DNA of 64,000 bases, from NCBI RefSeq assembly GCF_000585375.1, contig NZ_KK073874.1, forward strand, positions 4,991,251 through 5,055,250. The letters run 5' to 3'. Below, piece by piece: positions 33,046 through 40,858 of the stretch (the stretch's first letter is position 1; each line of letters starts with the position of its first letter). The translations under genes were made by a program, and so were the position numbers. Below the pieces are notes generated by a model. The model worked only from the letters and a program-made list of their open reading frames with translations. It made no database searches and was not told the DNA's origin. This DNA is from Cryptosporangium arvum DSM 44712 (lineage in GTDB: Bacteria > Actinomycetota > Actinomycetes > Mycobacteriales > Cryptosporangiaceae).

Positions 33046-33911
33046 CCCCCACCGGCGAACTGGTCGCCGCCGCCCGCGCGGCCGGTTCCGCGGTCCCGGC
33101 GTTCAACGTCATCACGATCGAGCACGCCGAGGCGATCGTCGCCGGCGCCGAAGCGGCGAACGCCCCGGTGATCCTGCAGATCAGCGAGAACGCGGTGCGT
33201 TTCCACGGCTCGCGGCTCGCGCCGATCGCCGCCGCGACCCGCGCGGTCGCCGACGCCGCGAGCGTCGGCGTCGCCCTGCACCTCGACCACGTCGAGGACG
33301 CCGAGCTGATCGCCCAGGCCGCGGCGAACGGCTTCCACTCGGTGATGGTCGACGCCTCCACGCTCCCCTACGACGAGAACGTCGCCGCCACCGCGGCCGC
33401 CGCGGCCCGCCTGCACGCCGAGGGGCTGTGGGTGGAGAGCGAGCTCGGTGCGGTCGGCGGCAAGGACGGGGCGCACGCGCCGGGCGTGCGCACCGACCCC
33501 GGCGAGGCCAAGGCCTTCGTCGACGCGACCGGCGTGGACGCGCTCGCGGTCGCGGTGGGTTCGTCGCACGCGATGACCGACCGCACCGCCCGCCTCGACC
33601 ACGCGCTGATCACGTCCCTGCGCGACGCCGTCCCGGTGCCCCTCGTGCTGCACGGCTCCTCCGGCGTCCCCGACGACGAGCTCGCCGCCGCGGTCACCGC
33701 CGGCATGGTGAAGATCAACGTCGGCACCGCCCTGAACACCGCCTTCACCGCCGCGGTCCGCCGCGCCCTGACCGACGAGAAACTCGTCGACCCCCGCAAG
33801 TACCTGTCCCCCGCCCGCGACGCCATGGCCACCACCGTCGCCCACTTCACCACCCTCCTGGCCGGCCGTCAGCCCGGCACCGACCTGTCCGCGGCGGACG
33901 TCAGAAGGTGA
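33039..33911 (+). CDS. class II fructose/tagatose-bisphosphate aldolase family
   Basis: A 290-aa zinc aldolase. It has VPAFNVITIEHAEAIVAGAE, the zinc/catalytic ALHLDHVEDAELI (Asp-His), WVESELGAVGGKDG, the His in VGSSHAMTDR, VLHGSSGVPDDE and the phosphate-binding KINVGTALN. Zn2+ and a monovalent ion are the family cofactors. Downstream of a LacC-like kinase and with an AgaS-like isomerase in the same locus, tagatose-1,6-bisphosphate (KbaY/GatY/AgaY activity) is the favoured substrate, giving glyceraldehyde-3-phosphate and DHAP. The 3' end overlaps the opposing kinase gene by 11 bases. Confidence 0.88.
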   Translation: MLTPTGELVAAARAAGSAVPAFNVITIEHAEAIVAGAEAANAPVILQISENAVRFHGSRLAPIAAATRAVADAASVGVALHLDHVEDAELIAQAAANGFHSVMVDASTLPYDENVAATAAAAARLHAEGLWVESELGAVGGKDGAHAPGVRTDPGEAKAFVDATGVDALAVAVGSSHAMTDRTARLDHALITSLRDAVPVPLVLHGSSGVPDDELAAAVTAGMVKINVGTALNTAFTAAVRRALTDEKLVDPRKYLSPARDAMATTVAHFTTLLAGRQPGTDLSAADVRR

Positions 33912-34926
33912 CGGTGACGTCCAGGCCGCCGGTCCGGCGCGGGCGCACGGCCAGCTCGGCCCGGTGGGCGTCGGCGATGGCACGCACGATCGTGAGGCCC
34001 AGGCCGTGACCGCCGCCGAGGCGCAGGCGGGCTCCGCCGAGCTGCTGGAACGGCTCCAGGAGCCGCGCCACCTCCGCTGGGGGAACCGCCGGGCCGCTGT
34101 TGCTCACCCGGAGGAACGACCGGCCGTCGGCGACCCCGGTGGCGACGTCGATCCAGGCGCGGGAGTCGTTGTGCCGCACCGCGTTGTCGACGAGGTTGGC
34201 GGCCAGGCTCCGCAGCAACTGCGCGTCGCCGGCGGTGGGCGCCGGCTCCAGGTGGAGCGACACCGCGCGGTCGCCGATCGCGGAAGCGGCCAGCGCGGCC
34301 AGGTCGACCGGTTCCCGGGGGAACGCGCCCGATTCGCTGCCGGCCAGGGTCAGCAGCGCGTCGATGAGGCGTTCCTGCGCCTCGCCCAGGGCGAGGACGT
34401 CCTGGCAGGCCGCGCGCAGGTCGTCGGCGGTCGCGGCCGGGTCGGCCAGGGCCACCTGGAGCAGGGTGCGCTCCGCGGTCAGCGGGGTACGCAACTCGTG
34501 CGACGCGTTGGCCACGAAGCGGCGCTGGGCCTCGAACGCGGCCTCCAGGCGCGCGAACAGGTCGTCGAGCACCGCGGCGAGCTCGCCGAACTCGTTGTCG
34601 CGGCCCTCGACGCCCAGCCGGCGGTGCAGGTTGGACGCCGAGATGTCGCGGGCGGTGCCGGTGATCGTGCGCAGCGGCCGCAGCAGCCGCCCGGAGATCA
34701 GCCAGCCCAGCACGACCGCCACGACCAGCGTGGCCGCGAGCACGACGAGCGAGGTCACCAGCACGTCCGGCGGCCCGGCCACCGACTCCCGGGCCCGGGG
34801 CACCGCCGGCGTCCCGGGAGCGGGAACGGTCTGCGACGTCCGCAGCAACGGGACCCCGACCAGCGCCGCGCCGCACCCCACGAACGCCCCCGCGTAGAGC
34901 AGCGTCAGCTGCCCGCGCAGGCTCAC
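33901..34926 (-). CDS. sensor histidine kinase (OmpR-type pair)
   Basis: A 341-aa membrane histidine kinase. Two helices (TLLYAGAFVGCGAALVGVPL and LVVLAATLVVAVVLGWLISG) bound a short ~45-residue periplasm-facing segment, then a HAMP domain (RLLRPLRTITGTARDISASN), the H-box FVANASHELRTPLTAERTLL with the phospho-acceptor His, the N-box LVDNAVRHND and the G-box GGGHGLGLTIVRAIADAH. Its start overlaps the response-regulator gene (ATGA). The short sensor loop suggests sensing within or near the membrane. The divergent ABC exporter is the likely output, as in Bce/Cpr-like drug-sensing sets. Confidence 0.9.
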   Translation of the reverse strand: MSLRGQLTLLYAGAFVGCGAALVGVPLLRTSQTVPAPGTPAVPRARESVAGPPDVLVTSLVVLAATLVVAVVLGWLISGRLLRPLRTITGTARDISASNLHRRLGVEGRDNEFGELAAVLDDLFARLEAAFEAQRRFVANASHELRTPLTAERTLLQVALADPAATADDLRAACQDVLALGEAQERLIDALLTLAGSESGAFPREPVDLAALAASAIGDRAVSLHLEPAPTAGDAQLLRSLAANLVDNAVRHNDSRAWIDVATGVADGRSFLRVSNSGPAVPPAEVARLLEPFQQLGGARLRLGGGHGLGLTIVRAIADAHRAELAVRPRRTGGLDVTVTF

Positions 34927-35594
34927 GGCTCACCCACCCGGTAGCCGCCCCCGCGGACCGTGTGCACCACCGGCGGCTCGCCCAGTTTCGTCCGCAGCCG
35001 CTTGATCGTGGTCTTGACCGCGGTCGTGAACGGGTCGGCGGCCTCGTCCCAGACGTGTTCGAGCAGTTCCTCGGCCGGCACGACCCGCCCGGCCGCACCG
35101 AGCAGGTGCTCCAGCACCGCGAACTCCTTCGGGGACAGCTCCAGGCGCCGCCCGGCCCTGGCCGCCGCCCGCCGGCTCGGGTCCAGGGTCAGGTCCCCGG
35201 CCGAGAGCAGCGGCGGCAGCCCCGCGCCCGGCCGCCGGCCCAGCGCACGCACCCGGGCCACGAGCTCGGCGAAGTCGAACGGCTTGGGCAGGTAGTCGTC
35301 GGCGCCGAGCTCCAGGCCGTGCACCCGGTCGCGGACGGTGCCTGCGGCGGTGAGCATCAGCACCCGGCAGCCCGGGTGGGACGCGACGATCCGGCGGCAC
35401 ACCTCGTCGCCGTGCACCTTCGGCACGTCGCGGTCGAGCACCGCGACGTCGTACGCGGTGACGGCCAGCCGCTCGAGCGCGGCGTCGCCGTCCAGGACGA
35501 CGTCCACCGCCAGCCCTTCGCGGCGCAGCCCGGTGCCCAGCGCACGGGCCAGGATCTCGAAGTCCTCCACGACCAGCACTCTCACCCCGCTCAC
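34923..35594 (-). CDS. OmpR/PhoB-family response regulator
   Basis: A 223-aa response regulator. The receiver domain starts RVLVVEDFEILARALGTGLR; the phospho-acceptor Asp is in YDVAVLDRDVPKVHGDEV and the conserved Lys in LPKPFDFAELVARV. The C-terminal winged helix ends VKTTIKRLRTKLGEPPVVHT and VRGGGYRVGEP. It is followed at once by its kinase gene and is divergent from the ABC exporter operon 79 bases away, which it probably activates. Confidence 0.92.
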   Translation of the reverse strand: MSGVRVLVVEDFEILARALGTGLRREGLAVDVVLDGDAALERLAVTAYDVAVLDRDVPKVHGDEVCRRIVASHPGCRVLMLTAAGTVRDRVHGLELGADDYLPKPFDFAELVARVRALGRRPGAGLPPLLSAGDLTLDPSRRAAARAGRRLELSPKEFAVLEHLLGAAGRVVPAEELLEHVWDEAADPFTTAVKTTIKRLRTKLGEPPVVHTVRGGGYRVGEP

Positions 35595-35673
35595 AGTGCC
35601 AGCCGCCCGGTGTCAGCGGAGTGTCGACGCTCGACACCGCCGTGACACCGCCGGTCGCGTACACCCAACGGCC

Positions 35674-36387
35674 ATGAACATCGACGTCACCGACCTCCAC
35701 AAACGGTTCGGGTCCGCATCGGCGCTGGACGGCATGACCTTCGGCGTGCGTCCCGGAGTGGTCACCGGGTTCGTCGGGCCCAACGGGGCGGGCAAGTCCA
35801 CCACGATGCGCGTCATCCTGGGCCTGGACGCGCCCGACGCCGGCACCGCGCTGATCGGCGGCCGGCGCTACCGGGACCTCGAGCGGCCACTGCGGACGCT
35901 CGGCTCGCTCCTGGACGCCGCCGCGCTCCAGCCGAGCCGCACCGGACGCAACCACCTGCTCTGGCTCGCGCACTCGCAGGGTCTCGGCGGCGCGCGGGCC
36001 GACGAGGTCCTCACGCTCACCGGTCTGCACGACGTGCGGCACCGTAAGGCCGGCGGCTACTCGCTCGGCATGCGTCAGCGTCTCGGCATCGCCGCCGCGC
36101 TGCTCGGCGACCCGCCCACGATCATGCTCGACGAACCGTTCAACGGCATGGACCCCGACGGCATCATCTGGATGCGCGGGCTCCTGCGGTCGCTGGCCGC
36201 GGAGGGCAGGGCGGTCCTGGTCTCCAGCCACCTCATGGGTGAGCTGCAGGACACCGCGCACCACCTGGTCGTGGTGGGCCGCGGGCGGGTGCTCGCGGAC
36301 ACCACCGTGCCCGCACTCGTCGACGATCACGGCTCGCTCGAACAGGCCTACCTGGCGCTCACGCGCGGCGCGGTGGAGTTCCGGTGA
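35674..36387 (+). CDS. ABC transporter ATP-binding protein
   Basis: A 237-aa ABC ATPase. Walker A is VGPNGAGKSTTMRVIL, the signature is GGYSLGMRQRLGIAAALLGD, Walker B is TIMLDEPFNGMD and the H-loop is VLVSSHLM. It is of the drug-resistance/bacteriocin-export (DrrA/CcmA-like) branch. The stop overlaps the first permease gene (ATGA-like). It works with the two ABC-2 permeases that follow and is under likely control of the divergent two-component system. Confidence 0.92.
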   Translation: MNIDVTDLHKRFGSASALDGMTFGVRPGVVTGFVGPNGAGKSTTMRVILGLDAPDAGTALIGGRRYRDLERPLRTLGSLLDAAALQPSRTGRNHLLWLAHSQGLGGARADEVLTLTGLHDVRHRKAGGYSLGMRQRLGIAAALLGDPPTIMLDEPFNGMDPDGIIWMRGLLRSLAAEGRAVLVSSHLMGELQDTAHHLVVVGRGRVLADTTVPALVDDHGSLEQAYLALTRGAVEFR

Positions 36388-37898
36388 TCCGGGCCGAGTG
36401 GACCAAGCTGCGTACGGTACGCGGCTGGGTTGCGGCGCTGGCCGCGGTGCTGCTGGTGATCGTCGTGTTCTCGGTCGCGCCCGGTGCCGGGGGCACGTGC
36501 GACGCGTCGTGCCGGCTCCCGACCGGCCCGGCGGGGCAGGAGGTCACCGACGCGTTCCGGTTCGTGCACCGCACGCTCCCCGGCGACGGTTCGATCACCG
36601 CCCGGATCACGTCGTTCACCGGCGAGCGGGACGCCGGCCCGGGGCGGGCCGAGAAGGGGCTGGTGCCGTGGGCCAAGGCCGGGCTGATCGTGAAGGACGG
36701 CACCGAGCCCGGCTCGTCGTACGCCGCGGTGATGCTGACCGGCGCGCACGGCGTCCGGATGCAGTACGACTACGTGCACGACGTGGCCGGCCCCACCGGG
36801 GGCCCGGCCCCGCAGTGGCTGCGCCTGACCCGGGACGGGGCCACGATCACCGCGGCGGCCTCGCCCGACGGGCGCCGCTGGACCACGGTCGGCACCGCGA
36901 CGCCGGACCTGCCGGCCACCGTGGAGGTGGGGTTGTTCGTCGCGTCCCCGCAGTACGCGGAGGTGTCCACCGAGGTTTTCGGGGTGAGCGGTGCGACCGG
37001 GGGCCCGTCCACCGCCACCGCGGTCTTCGATGAGGTGCAGGTCGCGGGGACGGCCACGGCCTGGACGACCCAGCAGCTGGGCGGCCCCAGCGGCACGGCC
37101 GCGGTGCCCGGGACCGACGCCGACCCGGCGGACGATCCGCGGCCCGGGCCGCCCCGACCGGCGAGCAGCTCCTCGGCCGCCGGCGGCGTCTACACGCTGA
37201 CCGGCAACGGTGACGTCGCCCCGGCGGTGTCCGGCGCGAACGGCCTGGGCTCGAGCATCACCCAGACGCTCGCCGGAACGTTCGTGGCGCTGATCCTGCT
37301 GGTCGTGGTCGGGGCGATGTTCGTCACGGCGGAGTACCGGCGGGGACTGCTCGCGGTGACGCTGGCCGCGGCCCCCCGGCGGAGCCGGGTGCTGACGGCC
37401 AAGGCGGTCGTGATCGGCGGGGTCGCCGCCGTGATCGGCACCGTCGCCGCCGCGATCGCGGTGCCGCTGGGCACCACGGTGATGGAGGCCAACGGGCTGT
37501 ACGTCAACGCCGCACCGACGTCGACGGTGGTCCGGGCCGTGCTCGGCACCGGGCTGCTGCTGGCGCTGTGCGCGGTGTTCGCGCTCGCGATCGGCACCGT
37601 GGTGCGCCGGGGCGCGGTGGCGCTCACCGCGGTGCTGGGACTGACCGTGCTGCCGTACCTGCTGTCGATGTCGGTGCTGCCGGCCCGGGTCGGTGACTGG
37701 GTGCTGGCGGTGACGCCCGCCGCCGCGTTCGCCGTGCAGCAGAGCGCGGTGGAGTACCCGTTCGTCGACAACCTGTACGTGCCGTCGGCCGGGTACTTCC
37801 CGCTCCCGCCGGCCGGTGGCCTGGCCGTGTTGCTGGCCTGGACGGCGGTCGCGTTCACCGCCGCCGTGGTGCTGCTCGGCCGCCGGGACGTGCGATGA
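36384..37898 (+). CDS. ABC-2 type permease with a large extracytoplasmic domain
   Basis: A 504-aa permease. The first helix (WVAALAAVLLVIVVFSVAPG) is followed by ~250 residues outside the membrane and then five helices of an ABC-2 core, including AEYRRGLLAVTLAAAPRRSR. The outer part contains a beta-rich stretch (SITARITSFTGER, AKAGLIVKDGTEPGSSYAAV, WLRLTRDGATITAAASPDGR, VEVGLFVASPQYA) that reads like a concanavalin/DUF1349-type jelly roll, then a proline-rich linker. Fusion of such a domain to a permease is unusual; it may bind a glycan or a lipid-linked sugar at the cell surface. Confidence 0.85.
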   Translation: MIRAEWTKLRTVRGWVAALAAVLLVIVVFSVAPGAGGTCDASCRLPTGPAGQEVTDAFRFVHRTLPGDGSITARITSFTGERDAGPGRAEKGLVPWAKAGLIVKDGTEPGSSYAAVMLTGAHGVRMQYDYVHDVAGPTGGPAPQWLRLTRDGATITAAASPDGRRWTTVGTATPDLPATVEVGLFVASPQYAEVSTEVFGVSGATGGPSTATAVFDEVQVAGTATAWTTQQLGGPSGTAAVPGTDADPADDPRPGPPRPASSSSAAGGVYTLTGNGDVAPAVSGANGLGSSITQTLAGTFVALILLVVVGAMFVTAEYRRGLLAVTLAAAPRRSRVLTAKAVVIGGVAAVIGTVAAAIAVPLGTTVMEANGLYVNAAPTSTVVRAVLGTGLLLALCAVFALAIGTVVRRGAVALTAVLGLTVLPYLLSMSVLPARVGDWVLAVTPAAAFAVQQSAVEYPFVDNLYVPSAGYFPLPPAGGLAVLLAWTAVAFTAAVVLLGRRDVR

Positions 37899-38614
37899 GC
37901 GACGTCGTGCGCGGTGAGTGGACGAAGCTCAGGACGGTCCCGGCGACCCTGTGGGCGGTGCTCGCGGTGGCGGTGGCCACGGCCGGGTCGAGCGCGCTGG
38001 CGGTGACCACCGTGGACTGTCCGTGCGCGACCGACACGACGAGGCTGACGCTGGTCGGGGTCCAGCTGGGGCAGGCCGTGGCCGCGGTGTTCGCGGCCGG
38101 CGTGATCGGCGGCGAGTACGGCACCGGAATGGTCGCGGTGACGTTCGCCGCGACGCCCCGGCGCACGTCGGTGCTCGCCGCGAAGGCACTGCTGGTCAGC
38201 GTCCTGGTGGGTGGCGCGGGCGCGGTCGGGGTGGGGGCCGCGTGGGTGGCCGGGCACGCCGCGCTGGGGACGGGCTTCGCGGCCCGGCCGCTGGTCGGGT
38301 CGGTGCTCTACCTGGTGCTCGTCGCGCTGCTGGGGCTCGGCGTCGCCGCGGTGACCCGGGGTTCGGCGGCCGCGACCGGGGTCGTTCTGGCGCTGCTCTA
38401 CGTCGCGCCGATCGTCACCGGGATGGTGGGCGACCCGGAGTGGAAGCGGCACCTGCGTCAGATCGGCCCGTCCGACGCGGGGCTGGCGATCCAGGCGAGC
38501 ACCGGCCTGGACGCGCTCCCGATCCAGCCCTGGCCCGGTCTCGGGGTGCTGGCGGCGTGGGCGGGGGCGGCGCTGCTGGCCGGCGCCGTGTCGCTGGCCG
38601 GCCGGGACGCCTGA
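37895..38614 (+). CDS. ABC-2 type permease
   Basis: A 239-aa permease with six hydrophobic helices and no extra domain. It shares with its neighbour the start pattern RGEWTKLRTVPATLWAV and the conserved GGEYGTGMVAVTFAATPRRT. Overlaps the preceding gene by four bases (ATGA). It is the second membrane half of the exporter. Its operon ends at a perfect hairpin four bases downstream. Confidence 0.88.
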   Translation: MSDVVRGEWTKLRTVPATLWAVLAVAVATAGSSALAVTTVDCPCATDTTRLTLVGVQLGQAVAAVFAAGVIGGEYGTGMVAVTFAATPRRTSVLAAKALLVSVLVGGAGAVGVGAAWVAGHAALGTGFAARPLVGSVLYLVLVALLGLGVAAVTRGSAAATGVVLALLYVAPIVTGMVGDPEWKRHLRQIGPSDAGLAIQASTGLDALPIQPWPGLGVLAAWAGAALLAGAVSLAGRDA

Positions 38615-38617
38615 GAA

Positions 38618-38651
38618 GAGGCGTGCACCCCCGCCCGGGGGTGCACGCCTC
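38618..38651. terminator. perfect 15-bp terminator hairpin between convergent operons
   Basis: GAGGCGTGCACCCCC (38618-38632) pairs exactly with GGGGGTGCACGCCTC (38637-38651) around a GCCC loop. It fills the 46-base gap between the ABC permease (stop 38614) and the opposing MFS gene (stop at 38661), and should serve both. Confidence 0.9.
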
Positions 38652-38660
38652 TGGACGAAC

Positions 38661-40145
38661 TCAGTGCGCGAGCGCCGGCTCGGCCGCCGGAAGCGGAACC
38701 GCCACCGGCTCCGTGGTCCGCCGCTCGAACAGCAGCGCCGCGATCACCGCGCCGGTCGCGAAGAACCCGGCGCCCCACCAGTACGCGGTGGCGTAGCTGT
38801 GCACCGCGGCCTCGGCGCCCGAGGACGCCCCGTGCGTGGCCACGTAGTTCGCCGCCGCGGTGGCCGCGAGCGTGTTCAGCAGCGCGGTACCGATCGAGCC
38901 ACCCACCTGCTGGGAGGTGTTGACCAGCGCGGAGGCCACCCCGGCGAAGTGCCGGTCGACGCCGAGCGTCGCGGTCTGCATCGCGGCCGGCATCGTCGCG
39001 CCCATGCCGAGGCCGAGCACGACGAGCGGCGCGAGGATGTCGGCCGCGTAGGAGGAGTCGATCCCGAGGCGGGTCAGCGCGACCATCGCGCTCGCGCCCA
39101 GCCCCAGGCCGATCGGCACCAGGACCTTCGGGCCGAAGCGGGGCAGCAGGACGTTCGTGGACAGCTGCGCGGCGGTGGCCATGCCGAACACCATCGGCAG
39201 GAACGCCAGTCCGGTGCGGATCGGCGAGTAGCCGAGTGTGCCCTGCAGGTAGTACGTGACGAACAGGAACACCCCGAACATGCCGGTGGCGGCGATCAGC
39301 ACCGCGAGGTAGGCGGCGCCGCGGTTGCGGTGCAGGACGATGTTCAGCGGCAGCAGCGGGTGCGCTGCCCGGCGCTGCCAGGCGACGAACGTGACCAGCA
39401 GTGCGACGCCCAGGGCCAGCGGACCCCAGGTCAGGGCCGAGCTCCAGCCGTCGGTCTCGGCGTTGGAGAACCCGTAGACGATCGAGAACAGCGCGCCGGA
39501 GACCAGCAGGGTTCCGGGGACGTCCAGGCGTGGGCGCGGCCCGGTGCGCTCCGCCGAGTCGATGAACAGGAACGTGCCGACGAACGCGACCGCGGCGATG
39601 AACGCGTTGATGTAGAGCGTCCAGCGCCAGCTCAGCGTCTCGGTGAGCACACCGCCGGCGAGCAGGCCGATCGCGCCACCGGCGGCGGCCACGGCACCGA
39701 ACACGCCGAAGGCCCGGGCCCGCTCGCGCGGGATCGTGAACGTCGTGGTCAGCACCGCGAGCGCGGTGGGAGCGAGCAGCGCGCCGAACACACCCTGCAG
39801 GGCGCGGGCGCCGACGAGCATCTCGAAGCTCTGCGCCGCGCCGCCGAGCGCCGACGCCGCGGCGAAGCCGACCAGCGCGACCAGGAACGTGCGCTTGCGC
39901 CCGATCAGGTCGGAGAGCCGCCCGCCGAGCAGCAGCAGGCTGCCGAACGCGAGCGAGTAGGCCGTGATGACCCACTGACGGCTGCCGTCGGAGAAGCCCA
40001 GGTCGCTCTGCGCCGCGGGAAGCCCGATGTTCACCACGGTCATGTCCAGCACGATCATCAGCTGGGCCAGCCCGACGGTGACGAGTGCCCACCACCGCCG
40101 GGAAGATGCCGCCCCCGTGGACGGCTCGATAGTTGTCGAGGTCAT
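38661..40145 (-). CDS. MFS transporter, DHA2 (EmrB/QacA-like) family
   Basis: A 494-aa drug exporter with 14 likely helices. Motif D1/TM1 is LMIVLDMTVVNIGLP, motif A is GGRLSDLIGRKRTFL, motif C-like glycine-rich stretch is GGAIGLLAGGVLTETLSWRW. It ends with a short hydrophilic tail. The adjacent divergent TetR gene and the double palindrome between them show it to be a repressor-controlled efflux pump. Substrate unknown; family members export quaternary amines, antibiotics and dyes using the proton gradient. Confidence 0.92.
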   Translation of the reverse strand: MTSTTIEPSTGAASSRRWWALVTVGLAQLMIVLDMTVVNIGLPAAQSDLGFSDGSRQWVITAYSLAFGSLLLLGGRLSDLIGRKRTFLVALVGFAAASALGGAAQSFEMLVGARALQGVFGALLAPTALAVLTTTFTIPRERARAFGVFGAVAAAGGAIGLLAGGVLTETLSWRWTLYINAFIAAVAFVGTFLFIDSAERTGPRPRLDVPGTLLVSGALFSIVYGFSNAETDGWSSALTWGPLALGVALLVTFVAWQRRAAHPLLPLNIVLHRNRGAAYLAVLIAATGMFGVFLFVTYYLQGTLGYSPIRTGLAFLPMVFGMATAAQLSTNVLLPRFGPKVLVPIGLGLGASAMVALTRLGIDSSYAADILAPLVVLGLGMGATMPAAMQTATLGVDRHFAGVASALVNTSQQVGGSIGTALLNTLAATAAANYVATHGASSGAEAAVHSYATAYWWGAGFFATGAVIAALLFERRTTEPVAVPLPAAEPALAH

Positions 40146-40168
40146 GCAACGACCATATACGGAACTCG

Positions 40169-40198
40169 CCAGTTTCGAAACTGGTTAGTTTCGGAACT
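40169..40198. promoter_or_regulatory. double TetR-type operator
   Basis: The 16-bp perfect palindrome CCAGTTTCGAAACTGG (40169-40184) is followed by a second, imperfect site AGTTTCGGAACT (40187-40198) with centres 16 bases apart. A further half-site GGAACT lies at 40161-40166. The sites lie between the MFS and TetR genes and suit cooperative binding of two repressor dimers controlling both. Confidence 0.85.
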
Positions 40199-40243
40199 CT
40201 GCAGTACCATCGGTGGACTATCGGAGAACAGGAGGCGGCCACG

Positions 40244-40837
40244 ATGACGTCCGCCGTGAAGCCGGGTCGCAAGCGTGATCACTCGCGTGATCCCGAGATC
40301 CTCGACTGCACGCTCGACGTGCTCGCCGAGACCGGCTACGACGGGATGACGCTCGACCAGGTCGCCACCCGCGCCAAGGCCGGAAAGGCCACCCTCTACC
40401 GGCGCTGGTCGTCCAAGTCCGAGCTGGTCATCGACGCGGTGGCCTGCATGAAGAAGGAGAACCTCGCTCCCGAGGCGCTGCCCGACACCGGCACGCTGCG
40501 CGGTGACCTGCTGGCGATGATCAAGCCGCCGTCGATCCAGGACGCCGAGCGCAAGCTCAAGATCATGTCCGGCGTCGTCTCGATGATCTCCCGGCACCCC
40601 GAGCTGGGCGAGGCGCTCCAGGCCGTGATGGTCGAGCCGCGCGCCGCCGCGAACCGGTTCCTGCTCCGCCGGGCGATCGCGCGCGGCGAGATCCGCCCCG
40701 ACTGCGACGTCGACACGCTCGCGCAGGTCAGCGCGTCGATGGTGTTCTACCGGACGATGATCCAGCAGATCCCGGTCGACCGGGCGTTCCTGGTGTCGGT
40801 CATCGACGAGATCCTGCTCCCCGCGGTTCGTCGCTAG
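40244..40837 (+). CDS. TetR-family repressor of the DHA2 exporter
   Basis: A 197-aa TetR regulator. A basic arm (KPGRKRDHSRDPEILDCTLD) precedes the HTH MTLDQVATRAKAGKATLYRR with WSSKSELVIDAV. The C-terminal ligand domain belongs to the TetR_C_16/AcrR-like type (PELGEALQAVMVEPRAAANR). AGGAGG eight bases before ATG. It is the obvious regulator of the divergent exporter. The phosphatase gene follows 21 bases downstream and may be read from the same transcript. Confidence 0.92.
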   Translation: MTSAVKPGRKRDHSRDPEILDCTLDVLAETGYDGMTLDQVATRAKAGKATLYRRWSSKSELVIDAVACMKKENLAPEALPDTGTLRGDLLAMIKPPSIQDAERKLKIMSGVVSMISRHPELGEALQAVMVEPRAAANRFLLRRAIARGEIRPDCDVDTLAQVSASMVFYRTMIQQIPVDRAFLVSVIDEILLPAVRR

Positions 40838-40858
40838 CACCTCACCAGGGGGACGCCG

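Noticed and set aside
33901-35594. Two-component system as regulator of the sugar locus
   Set aside because: It is convergent with the aldolase gene and divergent from the ABC exporter, whose control region it shares; the sugar locus has its own DeoR protein.
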